In this document: positions 7,782 to 16,704 of the stretch, one piece after another
Layout of the letters: each line of letters begins with the position of its first letter
How positions within the stretch are numbered: position 1 is the stretch's first letter
NCBI RefSeq assembly: GCF_016890225.1
Contig: NZ_JAFELM010000019.1
Location: 1 to 64,000, forward strand
Direction: 5' to 3'
Length of the DNA: 64,000 nucleotides
Origin: Bacillus suaedaesalsae
Lineage (GTDB): Bacteria > Bacillota > Bacilli > Bacillales > SA4
Translations under genes and position numbers: made by a program
The notes under the pieces: model-generated
Database searches by the model: none
What the model was told of the DNA's origin: nothing
The model's input: only the letters and a program-made list of their open reading frames with translations

Positions 7782-8759
7782 TTAATTTGAAATCGTAATT
7801 TTACCGCTGATGATATCTTGCTTATGATCGGTAATCGTTTTTAACTGTTGTTGAGTAAATGGAATTACTCTAATCGGTGCTAAATCAACACCGTCTTCCT
7901 TTAATCCAAGCTGGACGTTACCTTTTGGTAACTCTTTATTTTTTACATAGTCTGAAATAACTTGATATAATGCAACATCAACTTTCTTTAACATAGAGGT
8001 CATTACGGCTTTTTCCGCATAGAAGAACTGATCACTATCAACTCCTATTGCATATACACCTTTAACTTGTGCCTCTTGCAAGACCCCAACTCCTGTGAAT
8101 CCAGCAGCTGCATAAAGTACATCTGCTCCTTGGTCAATCATCTTTATAGCTATGTCTTTTCCAAGCTTGTCATTTCCGAAGTCACCTGCATATTCTACAA
8201 ATACTTCTATACTTGGATTAATCGTTTTTGCTCCTTGTTCAAAGCCTCTAGCAAATTTATTAATAAGAGGAACGTCTGCTCCGCCAACAAAGCCTAGTTT
8301 ATTAGATTTTGTAGCTAATGCAGCAGCCACCCCAGCTAAAAAGCTTCCCTCATCTTCTTTAAACGTAATCGATGTGATGTTTGGTAGCTCAGAAACAGAA
8401 TCAATTAGAATGAACTTTTGCTTCGGATATTTTTTTGCAACCTTTTCAATATCCTCCTGAACCATAAATCCAAGACCAACAACCACGTCGTTTCCATCTT
8501 CGACTAGTTCTGTCAGTCCCTTTTCATACGTTTCTGAATCTTTTAACTCACGGTAATCAAATAATATGCCAATCTCTTCTCTCGCCTTAATTAAGCCATC
8601 AAATGCAGAATCAGAAAATGACTGATCTCCTAAACCTACGTCTGACAACATAATTCCAACTTTAATTTTATCTGTTGTTTCAGAACTGTTTGTTGCAGTA
8701 GAAGAACAACCAACAAGAAGAGCAATGATGATGAATAGTAAAGATATCTTTTGTATCAT
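7782..8759 (-). CDS. BMP-family substrate-binding lipoprotein (Med/TmpC-like)
   Basis: A 325-residue extracytoplasmic lipoprotein. The signal peptide MIQKISLLFIIIALLVGC has lipobox LVGC, and processing would leave CSSTATNSS. The rest follows the BMP family: VGIMLSDVGLGDQSFSDSAFDGL, VVGLGFMVQEDIEKVAKKYP, ITFKEDEGSFLAGVAAA, LGFVGGADVPLINKFARGFEQGA and GADVLYAAAGFTGVGVLQEA. Family members bind purine nucleosides for ABC importers (PnrA/TmpC, BmpA), or act in regulation like B. subtilis Med. No permease or ATPase gene is nearby; the next gene in the operon encodes a chemoreceptor. A role in nucleoside sensing is therefore inferred. AAAGGAGCGAAC precedes the ATG. Confidence 0.9.
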   Translation of the reverse strand: MIQKISLLFIIIALLVGCSSTATNSSETTDKIKVGIMLSDVGLGDQSFSDSAFDGLIKAREEIGILFDYRELKDSETYEKGLTELVEDGNDVVVGLGFMVQEDIEKVAKKYPKQKFILIDSVSELPNITSITFKEDEGSFLAGVAAALATKSNKLGFVGGADVPLINKFARGFEQGAKTINPSIEVFVEYAGDFGNDKLGKDIAIKMIDQGADVLYAAAGFTGVGVLQEAQVKGVYAIGVDSDQFFYAEKAVMTSMLKKVDVALYQVISDYVKNKELPKGNVQLGLKEDGVDLAPIRVIPFTQQQLKTITDHKQDIISGKITISN

Positions 8760-8901
8760 TGAGTTCGCTCCTTTTTTTTAGTATCACACTTGTTATCGAC
8801 AGAATTCGACTAATGTTAACTCATTTAAAGATGTTATAATTTTTACCAAATTCAAAAAAAAGCATTATAAAAACAAAGATTATCTTTTGAAAACAAAATA
8901 A

Positions 8902-8930
8902 AAAGACTGCTCAAAACTTTAGCAGTCTTC
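8902..8930 (-). terminator. Terminator of cvfB
   Basis: On the minus strand AAGACTGCT-aaagttttg-AGCAGTCTTTTT just after the stop at 8941. Confidence 0.85.
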
Positions 8931-8940
8931 ATCCCACTTA

Positions 8941-9798
8941 TTATTTTCGAGAAGAGAAGTATGTCCAACCTTCTTCCTGATATACTTTTCCTTCTTTCAT
9001 TAACTTACCTAAAGCACGTTTGAATCCAGCTTTGCTCATTTCAAATTGTTCTTGAATATCTTCTGGAGCACTCTTATCCCAAAAAGGCATTGCTCCTCCT
9101 CTGCTTTCCATATACTCATAAATGACTTTTGAGTCTATATCCATTCCTTCATGTCCTCTTGGTAACAAGGATGCATTGACGGTTCCATCTTCTTTAACAT
9201 CGATTACTCTCGCTTCTATTTCTTCACCTAAGCGTGGTTCTTGTCTACGTTGTGATTCGTGAATAAAACCAATAAAGCCTTCTTCTGTAAAAATATAAGA
9301 TCCTACTTTTACTGTTCGGTAAATTCTACCTTTTACATTTATATTATAGGCTGACCTTGTAGCTGGTGTTGCCATTTCCTTCATCACTGGATCTGGAGCA
9401 AGCTTTCCTAAAAGACGACCATTTTTATCACATTTTAATGAACAGTATAGCTTGTCTCCTACCTGTGGCCATACTTCTTCAAATAATGGTAAGTCGTCAC
9501 TAGAAATTAATATATCTTTTGATATCCCAATATTAATAAACACTCCAAGACCAGGATTGACTCCAACTACGTCTACCCAATCATATGTATCCACTGTAAT
9601 GGTAGGAGTTTTCATCGTTGAAATCCATCTACCTTCATGATCGTGATAGATAAATACCTCAACTTCTTGATCAAGTTGAATCTCACCGATTATCTCTTTT
9701 TTAGGTAATAAGACTTCTTCAACCTCATCACTCACATAGTAACCGAAATCTACTTGTCTATATACTTGCAATGTTTGCACTTTACCTGCTTCAATCAT
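8941..9798 (-). CDS. cvfB: CvfB/YitL S1-domain RNA-binding protein
   Basis: A 285-residue cytoplasmic protein of the conserved virulence factor B (B. subtilis YitL) family. Family members have several S1-like OB folds followed by a winged helix and bind RNA. Visible here are an N-terminal S1-like region with GYYVSDEVEEVLLPKKEI, a central one with DVVGVNPGLGVFINIGISKDILI, a third with GSYIFTEEGFIGFIHESQ and GEEIEARVIDVKEDGTVNASLLP, and the C-terminal winged helix (about 220-285, SKVIYEYMESRGGAMPFWDKSAPEDI). Monocistronic, with a terminator. It lies next to yajQ, as in the yit region of B. subtilis. Confidence 0.93.
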   Translation of the reverse strand: MIEAGKVQTLQVYRQVDFGYYVSDEVEEVLLPKKEIIGEIQLDQEVEVFIYHDHEGRWISTMKTPTITVDTYDWVDVVGVNPGLGVFINIGISKDILISSDDLPLFEEVWPQVGDKLYCSLKCDKNGRLLGKLAPDPVMKEMATPATRSAYNINVKGRIYRTVKVGSYIFTEEGFIGFIHESQRRQEPRLGEEIEARVIDVKEDGTVNASLLPRGHEGMDIDSKVIYEYMESRGGAMPFWDKSAPEDIQEQFEMSKAGFKRALGKLMKEGKVYQEEGWTYFSSRK

Positions 9799-9964
9799 TA
9801 TGTATGACTACCCTCTTTCAATGATACTACTATCATTCTTTCCATTTCGAATCATTATATCACTTATTTTCTCAAGATGTGCCAAAAATCACACAACATT
9901 TGTACATGTATCGGATAATTTTGTACAATAAGTAAAACTAGAGTTATTAATGGAGGTAGATTAC

Positions 9965-10456
9965 ATGTCAAAGGAAAGCTCATTTGATATTGTTTCAAAG
10001 GTAGAATTACCAGAAGTAACAAACGCAATTAGTATAGCATTAAAGGAAGTTCAAACACGATACGATTTTAAAGGTAGCAAAAGTGATATTTCTCTAGAAA
10101 AAGAAGAAATTGTATTAGTTTCAGATGATGATTACAAAATGGAACAACTAAAGGATGTACTCATTTCAAAGCTAATCAAACGTGGAGTACCCATTAAAAA
10201 CCTAGATTATGGAAAGCTTGAGAATGCTTCCGGGGGAACGGTCCGCCAACGTGCCAAACTTGTTCAGGGTATTGATAAAGAAAATGCCAAAAAAATTAAC
10301 ACAATTATTAAAAACTCCGGCCTGAAAGTAAAAAGTCAAATTCAAGATGACCAAATTCGTGTTACTGGGAAAAATAGAGATGATTTACAAGGTATCATTG
10401 CTGCTATTCGTAGTGCAGACTTACCAATTGAGGTTCAGTTTATCAACTATCGCTAA
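9965..10456 (+). CDS. yajQ: YajQ family nucleotide-binding protein
   Basis: A 163-residue protein of the YajQ family (UPF0234; YitK in B. subtilis), two ferredoxin-like domains. Members bind nucleotides or nucleic acid, and some bind cyclic di-GMP. Recognisable family segments are [17 protein letters not shown] near the N-terminus, [65 protein letters not shown] and the conserved C-terminus [11 protein letters not shown]. The start is the ATG at 9965, preceded by ATGGAGGTAGATTAC. It is divergent from cvfB across about 165 bp. The role in bacilli is unsettled. Confidence 0.95.
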   Translation: MSKESSFDIVSKVELPEVTNAISIALKEVQTRYDFKGSKSDISLEKEEIVLVSDDDYKMEQLKDVLISKLIKRGVPIKNLDYGKLENASGGTVRQRAKLVQGIDKENAKKINTIIKNSGLKVKSQIQDDQIRVTGKNRDDLQGIIAAIRSADLPIEVQFINYR

Positions 10457-10459
10457 ACA

Positions 10460-10749
10460 AAGAGGCTGGGACATAACTAAATAAATCATCCTCAAAGGCT
10501 ATTAATAGCTAAATTATTCTACCTATTAAATATATTACTTTTTTCGTATGCTTTGTTATTTATTAATCAGTTAAGTTGGAAGAACGAGTTCGTTCCATTG
10601 CGCTGCAGACACTAGTTTTTAAAAATAGTATGTAAAATCAAACAAATCAATTGAACACAACAAAGAAAGACCCGAACTATTAGGTGAAAGATTTCGCCTA
10701 ATAGTTCGGGTTTATCATTTGCTGAAATACTTATGTCCGAGCCTCCTTT
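10460..10749. repeat. Composite repeat, copy B (empty-site form, no internal module)
   Basis: A 290-bp repeat with terminal inverted sequences aaagaggctgggacataa and ttatgtccgagcctccttt. It is collinear with 49911-50316 but lacks the 104-bp GC-rich module: gcagaCACTagttttt here versus gcagaCACT...module...CACTtgtag there, so a 4-bp direct repeat marks the junction. Near its right end ACCCGAACTATTAGG pairs with CCTAATAGTTCGGGT (about 10671-10714). This fills most of the gene-free stretch 10457-10849; a 67-residue minus-strand reading frame here is not believed. Confidence 0.85.
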
Positions 10750-10849
10750 CTTACGTACAGTAAAGTGGTATATATTATCTGTTGCCATTCTTTCATACTT
10801 TCCTCTTATTTTCACATACTAGCTTTTAGTAAGAGGAAAGGAGTCGATC

Positions 10850-11713
10850 ATGAACAATCAAGTAAATCAAACGTTACCTCCCCAGCATCAAGACAAACAG
10901 CCAGGTGTTGAGTCTCAAATGAATCCCAGACCAATATCGATTGACAAAAACTATACAGGTAGTGGGAAGTTAAAGAATAAAGTAGCCATCATTACAGGTG
11001 GGGATAGTGGTATCGGGAAATCTGTTGCCATTTATTTTGCTAAAGAAGGAGCTCATGTTGTCATCGTCTATTTGAATGAACATGAAGATGCTAAGGAAAC
11101 CGAGAAACTCGTTAACGCTGAAGGAGTGACATGCTTGCTTCTATCTGGAGACGTTGGAGAAGAGAAATTTTGCAAAGAAGTTATTTCAAAAACAATTGAA
11201 ACATTTAGTCGAGTTGATGTTGTTGTGAATAATGCAGCCGAACAACATCCTCAAACTTCAATTTTGGATATCAGTGCTGAACAATTACATAAAACGTTCA
11301 AAACAAATGTGTACTCCTACTTTTACTTAACAAAAGCAGCCTTACCCCATTTGAAAAGTGGAAGTTCAATTATTAATACTGCTTCTATTACAGCATACCA
11401 AGGAAACGAGAAACTTTTAGATTATTCTTCAACTAAAGGAGCGATTGTTTCCTTCACCCGCTCCCTATCGAAACAATTAGTTGGCAAAGGCATAAGAGTT
11501 AACGGGGTAGCCCCAGGGCCAATCTGGACCCCTCTCATTCCTTCCACGTTTACAAGTGATGATGTCTCTACGTTCGGTTCGAATAGCCCGATGAAGCGAC
11601 CAGGACAACCATATGAACTAGCTCCTAGCTATGTATATTTAGCAAGTGATAATTCTTCCTATATGACAGGTCAAATGCTGCATATTAATGGTGGTACGAT
11701 CATAAACGGATAA
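10850..11713 (+). CDS. SDR-family oxidoreductase (YhdF/YdaD-like)
   Basis: A 287-residue NAD(P)-dependent short-chain dehydrogenase with the N-terminal extension (MNNQVNQTLPPQHQDKQPGVESQMNPRP) typical of the general-stress YdaD/YhdF group in bacilli. The dinucleotide fold shows TGGDSGIGKSVA (TGxxxGIG); the catalytic centre shows NNAAEQHP, S (INTASITAYQG) and YSSTKGA (YxxxK), followed by RVNGVAPGPIWTPL. Related proteins act on glucose or other polyols, but the substrate cannot be read from sequence. AAAGGAGTCGATC precedes the ATG. The upstream 100 bp shows a possible promoter region only; no sigma-B site was assigned with confidence. Confidence 0.9.
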   Translation: MNNQVNQTLPPQHQDKQPGVESQMNPRPISIDKNYTGSGKLKNKVAIITGGDSGIGKSVAIYFAKEGAHVVIVYLNEHEDAKETEKLVNAEGVTCLLLSGDVGEEKFCKEVISKTIETFSRVDVVVNNAAEQHPQTSILDISAEQLHKTFKTNVYSYFYLTKAALPHLKSGSSIINTASITAYQGNEKLLDYSSTKGAIVSFTRSLSKQLVGKGIRVNGVAPGPIWTPLIPSTFTSDDVSTFGSNSPMKRPGQPYELAPSYVYLASDNSSYMTGQMLHINGGTIING

Positions 11714-11717
11714 AAAA

Positions 11718-11741
11718 AGAGGAGGCTTTTAAGCCTCCTCT
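11718..11741. terminator. Bidirectional terminator between SDR gene and malR
   Basis: A perfect stem AGAGGAGGCTT-tt-AAGCCTCCTCT with an A run on the left and T-rich sequence on the right. The last four codons and stop of the minus-strand malR gene lie inside the stem, so one hairpin serves both convergent genes. Confidence 0.85.
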
Positions 11742-12769
11742 AATTGTAATGTCTTTTGGTGACATGATTGTCTTTTCATAATTTGATGTGGAACGATAAT
11801 ACGTTTCACATGTTCTGTAGGGTTTTCTATCTTTTCTATTAAACATTTGCAAGCCATGCAACCTAATTCGAAGATATTAATGTCAACAGATGTGAGTGGA
11901 GGTTTTGATACTTCAGATAGCATTAAGTTATTGAAGCTTATAACGGACATATCTGTTGGAACATTTACTCCCATTTCATCTAACGTGTTTAATACTCCCC
12001 ATGCCATAAGATCATCGGCTACAACTAACGCGCTTGGAGGTTCCTTCAGGGCAAGTAACTCTTTAACAGCCTCTTGTCCACCTTCTTGCAAGAATTCTTC
12101 GTGGATAATGTACTCGTCTCGATAAACTATACCCGAATTTGATAATGCTTTTTCGTAACCTAGTAATCTATCAAGAGTTACGACTAAATGTGAATTACCA
12201 CCGACAAATCCAATACGATCATGACCTAGACCTATTAAGTATTCAGTCACTTCTTTTGCTGCTTTATAATTATCATTATCGACATGAGTAATAGATTCTG
12301 CTTCTTTAAATGGTTTTCCAATTAACGTGAAGGGAAATTCTCTATCTTGAAGATAATCGATAATTTCATCGTCTACTTTAGATGATAAAAGAACGATTCC
12401 ATCAACTCTCTTACCTTGAACCATCTTCATCACATCTTGGAATATCTCATCCTCTGTTTCACCTGTAGACATATAAAGTGCATAGTCTTTTTCATGGGCA
12501 AATGTACTGATCCCTCTTAAAACTTCAGGAAAGAATGGATTTTGAAACACTTTATTTGCTGAACTTGGCATAATTAACCCTATTGCTTGTGTGGTCTGAT
12601 TAGCTAAGCTACGTGCGTTAAAATTAGGATGATAACCTAATTCCTCCATTGCTTCACGTACACGTTCCTTTGTTAATTTACTAATTCTTGGACTATCTGC
12701 AATTACTCTTGAAACAGTGGACGGTGCAACGTTTGCTAGCTTTGCAACATCTTTTATTGTAACCGCCAT
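11729..12769 (-). CDS. malR: LacI-family repressor of the maltodextrin locus (MalR-like)
   Basis: A 346-residue LacI/GalR regulator. The N-terminal helix-turn-helix and hinge read TIKDVAKLANVAPSTVSRVIADSPRISKLTKERVREAMEELGYHPNFNARSLA. The periplasmic-binding-like effector domain follows (IGLIMPSSANKVFQNPFFPEVLRGI ... GLGHDRIGFVGG ... DDLMAWGVL ... ISFNNLMLSEVSKPPLTSVDINIFELG). It lies 91 bp downstream of the amylase gene on the same strand, so it may be the last gene of the mdx operon. It is the obvious candidate to bind the operator-like palindromes at 18034-18048 and 18238-18250. The position also matches degA in B. subtilis, but the context favours a maltose role. Confidence 0.85.
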   Translation of the reverse strand: MAVTIKDVAKLANVAPSTVSRVIADSPRISKLTKERVREAMEELGYHPNFNARSLANQTTQAIGLIMPSSANKVFQNPFFPEVLRGISTFAHEKDYALYMSTGETEDEIFQDVMKMVQGKRVDGIVLLSSKVDDEIIDYLQDREFPFTLIGKPFKEAESITHVDNDNYKAAKEVTEYLIGLGHDRIGFVGGNSHLVVTLDRLLGYEKALSNSGIVYRDEYIIHEEFLQEGGQEAVKELLALKEPPSALVVADDLMAWGVLNTLDEMGVNVPTDMSVISFNNLMLSEVSKPPLTSVDINIFELGCMACKCLIEKIENPTEHVKRIIVPHQIMKRQSCHQKTLQLEEA

Positions 12770-12860
12770 TGTAAGTCTCCCTCTCCCAAGTGTTTACATA
12801 CTATTTTATATCTTTTTCAAGTATTTGTATGTGCCCGTTTGTTACCAATTTTATCTTGCT

Positions 12861-14390
12861 TTATTTTTGTCTTTTTGCACGTCTCTTAACGAATACAATA
12901 AACAATCCAAATACAATCCAAACACCTATTATGGCAGCGATAAACTTCCAGTTTAATCCGGTTTTTTCATGTACTTCAAAGATGTTTGATGTTTCTCGGT
13001 CCATTGAAATATTGTATGATTCTTGAGTGGTTCTTATAAGCTCATCATTCAATAGGGCTCTTAACTCTTTCCCTTCCCCAATTTTATCCGATTGTATATT
13101 CGCTGTCATCGTTGATGAGGAGTTATTAATGGCTAAGATGGTTGTCTCATCTTTGTAAGTTCTCTTGAATACAGCCATACCTTTTTCTTCAAATAAAATC
13201 TCAAAATCACCTTTTTGAAGGGAAGGGTATTGTTTGCGAATCTCTGCTAATTTCGAGATATAATCAATGATCACTTTATCTGCACGGAAGCTCATCATTC
13301 TACGGTTATCAGGATCATTTCCACCGTCAAGGGCAATTTCAGTACCGTAGTAGACAATCGGTATACCAGGAGCACCGTATAAATAGGTTAGTGCTAATTT
13401 TAATCGTGTCTCAGGGTTTTGTCTTTCTTGAATGATTTCTCTCGTAAATCGAATATTATCATGATTATCTAGGAACGTACCTAATAGGTAAGGGTTTTCA
13501 TAAAATGCCTGATTTCTTAGCCAGATTTTGTGTAACCAGTCTAAACGTTTATCAGGCTCTTTGAATGTGTCTACCAGCTTTTCATAAAGTGGATAATCAA
13601 CAAACGCATCAATTCCAGTTTCTCCATATGCCGCAACATACCTCGGATCGTTGTGCCAAACCTCTCCAATTAAAAAGAAGTCTTCCTTTACACTTTTCAC
13701 TTCTTTCGAAAACTTTTCCCAGAATGACTTCGGAACATGTTTCACCGTATCTAAACGATATCCATCAATATCTGTCTCTGTAATCCACCATTTCGCCATA
13801 TCAAGTAGATATTTTTCGACGTCTGGATTTTCATGTGCCAAGTCCGGTAGTCCTAATAGTTGACCATTTTCAACATCTTCTTGGTTTTCCCAGTTTGTAA
13901 TATCTTTTCGTTCATGAAACCAATCTTGCTTATCCGTTTCTACTAACCACGGATGGTTATATCCCGTATGATTCACTACTAAGTCTAGAATAACTTTAAT
14001 GTCACGCTTATGAGCTTCATCTACTAGTGTTTTAAATTCTTCAATCGTTCCAAAGTGCTCTTCAACATCGTAGAAGTCTTCAGTCCAGTATCCGTGATAG
14101 CCTTTTTCTTCATTTTTCACAATTGGTGTTAACCAAATTGCTGTGAACCCCATATCATCAATGTACTCCAATTGATCGATAATTCCCTTAAAGTCTCCAC
14201 CATGATACGCATAAGGATCATTAGGGTTCACCTCATAGTCATTGGACGTATCTCCATTGTTAAAACGGTCTACCATAATAAAGTAAATCATTTCATCTTG
14301 CCAACTCTGTTCTTCTTTTTCATCAGCTTGAACTTGAAAGCTGTAAAAAAGAAGAAACGGGATAAGCAATAGAAAAATCTTTCTGCTCAA
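12861..14390 (-). CDS. Secreted, membrane-anchored GH13 alpha-amylase
   Basis: A glycoside hydrolase family 13 enzyme that cleaves alpha-1,4-glucans outside the cell. The start is TTG at 14390, directly after AAAGGAGGAACGGAGA, giving 509 residues. The signal peptide is MSRKIFLLLIPFLLFYSFQVQA. The barrel carries the GH13 motifs DLVVNH, GYRLDTVKH (nucleophile D214), IGEVWH (acid/base E243) and FLDNHD (D311). After a beta domain a C-terminal membrane helix (KFIAAIIGVWIVFGLFIVFV) and RRAKRQK hold the enzyme on the outer membrane face, close to the importer. It begins 29 bp downstream of mdxG and belongs to that operon. Products are expected to feed MdxE. Confidence 0.92.
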   Translation of the reverse strand: MSRKIFLLLIPFLLFYSFQVQADEKEEQSWQDEMIYFIMVDRFNNGDTSNDYEVNPNDPYAYHGGDFKGIIDQLEYIDDMGFTAIWLTPIVKNEEKGYHGYWTEDFYDVEEHFGTIEEFKTLVDEAHKRDIKVILDLVVNHTGYNHPWLVETDKQDWFHERKDITNWENQEDVENGQLLGLPDLAHENPDVEKYLLDMAKWWITETDIDGYRLDTVKHVPKSFWEKFSKEVKSVKEDFFLIGEVWHNDPRYVAAYGETGIDAFVDYPLYEKLVDTFKEPDKRLDWLHKIWLRNQAFYENPYLLGTFLDNHDNIRFTREIIQERQNPETRLKLALTYLYGAPGIPIVYYGTEIALDGGNDPDNRRMMSFRADKVIIDYISKLAEIRKQYPSLQKGDFEILFEEKGMAVFKRTYKDETTILAINNSSSTMTANIQSDKIGEGKELRALLNDELIRTTQESYNISMDRETSNIFEVHEKTGLNWKFIAAIIGVWIVFGLFIVFVKRRAKRQK

Positions 14391-14418
14391 TCTCCGTTCC
14401 TCCTTTAACCATTTTCTA

Positions 14419-15261
14419 TTAACCTTTTGTACCACCTGCAGTTAGTCCTGATACAAAGTACTTTTGGAACGATAAAAATAACATCGCAATCGGAATCGCA
14501 ATTAATACTGAACCGGCAGCAAACTTCGTAAATTCATTACCAAACTGATTACTGATAAGATCATATAATCCTACTGCAAGAGTAAAGTTTTCTTCACTTC
14601 TTAAGATGATACGAGCTAGAATAAAGTCGGTGAATGGAGCGATAAATGTGAATAAGGCAACAACCGATATAATCGGCTTCGCTAATGGCATAACAATTTG
14701 CCAGAAAATACGGAAATGACCTGCTCCATCCATACGAGCTGATTCATCAAGCTCTTTTGGAATTGTATCTAAATACCCCTTCATTAACCATGTGTTCATC
14801 GGAATCGCACCACCGACGTAAATTAAGATTAATGCTAAATGAGTATCTAATAATTTTGTAACTAATGCAAGTACAAAAATTGCAATTAACGCTGCAAAGT
14901 TAGGAATCATCTGTAGAATTAAGAACGTTAGTAGCCCATTTTTTCTCCCAATAAAACGGTATCTCGAAAATGCATAAGCAGTTAAGCTGATTAACATTAC
15001 AGAGAACAACATCGTTAAAAACGAAATCTTAACGGAATTCCAATACCAAATTAAATAATCACTCTGTTCTTTATCGAATAAATATTTGTAATGGTCTAGC
15101 GTCGCATTCTTCGGGATAATACTTGAACCCGATAAACTGTTACCTGGATTAAAGGATGAACCGATAATCCATATAATTGGGTAAAGAATGACTGCTGTCA
15201 TAAATAAAACAACTAAATACGAAAGGGTTAATCGAACAAACTTTGCTTGTTTACTGGTCAT
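14419..15261 (-). CDS. mdxG: Maltodextrin ABC transporter permease MdxG (MalG-like)
   Basis: A 280-residue inner-membrane permease with six predicted helices. The EAA loop, which contacts the ATPase, reads ELDESARMDGAGHFRIFWQIVMPLAKPI. The C-terminus QKYFVSGLTAGGTKG is the usual MalG ending. It starts one base after the mdxF stop. No ATP-binding subunit is encoded in the window; in B. subtilis the shared ATPase MsmX serves such importers, and the same is inferred here. Confidence 0.93.
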   Translation of the reverse strand: MTSKQAKFVRLTLSYLVVLFMTAVILYPIIWIIGSSFNPGNSLSGSSIIPKNATLDHYKYLFDKEQSDYLIWYWNSVKISFLTMLFSVMLISLTAYAFSRYRFIGRKNGLLTFLILQMIPNFAALIAIFVLALVTKLLDTHLALILIYVGGAIPMNTWLMKGYLDTIPKELDESARMDGAGHFRIFWQIVMPLAKPIISVVALFTFIAPFTDFILARIILRSEENFTLAVGLYDLISNQFGNEFTKFAAGSVLIAIPIAMLFLSFQKYFVSGLTAGGTKG

Positions 15262-15262
15262 A

Positions 15263-16552
15263 TTACATCATATCCTCTTCTTGGAATGATTTTGTACGCT
15301 TAAACTGCCAGATCGCAACTGTAATGACAATTACCGATAGCAACAATGTAATTGCGGCAGCTTTACTATATTGTAGTGATGTCATCGTTAAGTTATAGAT
15401 CCATGAGATTAGTATATCTGTTCCGCCTGCATTTTGTCCTGAAACAGCAGGTCCACCACCGTTAAATAGGAAGATAACGTTAAAGTTATTAAAGTTAAAC
15501 GTGTATTGCGTAATAATAATTGGTGCTGTAGCGAACAGAACTAAAGGTAATGTAATGTTCTTAAATTGCTGCCACTTTGAAGCTCCATCTACTGTTGCAG
15601 CTTCATATAATTCATTAGGAATAGATTGAAGAACACCTGTTACCATTGCAAATACGAATGGAAATCCTAACCAAGACTGAATTAGAATTAAGGCAAAGCG
15701 TGTCCACCAAACTTCTGTCATCCAAGGAATCGGTCCGATACCTAATGGTTCAAGTATATCACGATTAATTGCACCAAATGATTCATTAAACATTCCGGAG
15801 AATACGAGAATTGATACGAATGCAGGTACAGCCCAAGGTAGGATGAATATTGTACGAATAATCGCTTTTCCTTTTAAATCCTTTTGGTTTACTAAAATTG
15901 CAAGGAAAATACCAAGACCAACTTGTAGTGTTGTTGCCCCGAAAGTCCAAATTAACGTCCAAGATAAAACGCTAACAAATGTCTTTCTCCAAAGTTCTAA
16001 TCTAAAAATATCAATAAAGTTCTGTATTCCAACCCAATCCACTAACTTAGCTGGTGGGGAATGATAAAGATCATAGTTCGTAAAGGCTAGAAGGACTAAA
16101 AATAAAATGGGGAAAATGACGACGAATATTAACAATAATAATCCTGGAGAAATAATTAAATAAGGGAAACCTACATCAACAAGATTTCGATATTGCTCAC
16201 GTAACGTAGGCAGTTTAAAGCCTAAATCACGCTTTTGCCCGTTCTTATAAGCATCTCTCAGGTTAAAAATATAAAAACCAATACCTAAGATTAAAATGAT
16301 TAATGCAAGGATACCGTAAATAAGCAAAAAGATTGAGTTATCGCGTGGAAGTTTCTCTCCAAGTGTAACTAAACCCCATAATCCCAAATTTAAGATGTCC
16401 TTAAAAACAACTATAAAAGCAATCGTTAAGATTAGGAATGAGATTCCTTTAAGTGTTTGACGATTATATAATTGGCCAAGTCCTGGAATGATGGATAAGG
16501 CTGTTGCAGTCTTTCTATGGTTTGATTGATATGATTCAAGAGTCGGTTCCAT
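15263..16552 (-). CDS. mdxF: Maltodextrin ABC transporter permease MdxF (MalF-like)
   Basis: A 429-residue permease with about eight membrane segments. The first about 110 residues contain two extra hydrophobic helices and a soluble stretch, as in MdxF/MalF. The EAA loop reads ELYEAATVDGASKWQQFKNITLPLVLFATAPI. The late segment FNFNNFNVIFLFNGGGPAVSGQNAGGTDILISWIYNLT is characteristic of MalF proteins. It pairs with MdxG to form the channel for maltodextrins delivered by MdxE. A hairpin in the 150-bp gap behind mdxE probably lowers expression of this and later genes relative to the binding protein. Confidence 0.93.
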   Translation of the reverse strand: MEPTLESYQSNHRKTATALSIIPGLGQLYNRQTLKGISFLILTIAFIVVFKDILNLGLWGLVTLGEKLPRDNSIFLLIYGILALIILILGIGFYIFNLRDAYKNGQKRDLGFKLPTLREQYRNLVDVGFPYLIISPGLLLLIFVVIFPILFLVLLAFTNYDLYHSPPAKLVDWVGIQNFIDIFRLELWRKTFVSVLSWTLIWTFGATTLQVGLGIFLAILVNQKDLKGKAIIRTIFILPWAVPAFVSILVFSGMFNESFGAINRDILEPLGIGPIPWMTEVWWTRFALILIQSWLGFPFVFAMVTGVLQSIPNELYEAATVDGASKWQQFKNITLPLVLFATAPIIITQYTFNFNNFNVIFLFNGGGPAVSGQNAGGTDILISWIYNLTMTSLQYSKAAAITLLLSVIVITVAIWQFKRTKSFQEEDMM

Positions 16553-16645
16553 AATGAAAATGGTATCCCCTTTCTATTACACACTCACTAAAATTAATGT
16601 AAGCAAGGACATTTAAGCACAATTTTCTAAATTTAGTAACGATAA

Positions 16646-16696
16646 AAAGCGAGTAGCAGTACCTCCCTTAAAGGAAAGTACCGCTATCGTTTTTTA
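16646..16696 (-). terminator. Intercistronic attenuating hairpin between mdxE and mdxF
   Basis: On the minus strand AGCGGTACTTTCC-TTTA-AGGGAGGTACTGCT forms an imperfect stem, followed by CTCGCTTTTTATC. It lies just after the mdxE stop (16705) and before the mdxF start (16552). Its position suggests partial termination or 3'-end protection, which would give more binding protein than permease. Confidence 0.6.
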
Positions 16697-16704
16697 TTGT
16701 ATGC

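Noticed and set aside
10612-10815. 67-residue minus-strand reading frame
   Set aside because: It lies mostly inside repeat copy B and runs through its hairpin; not a gene.
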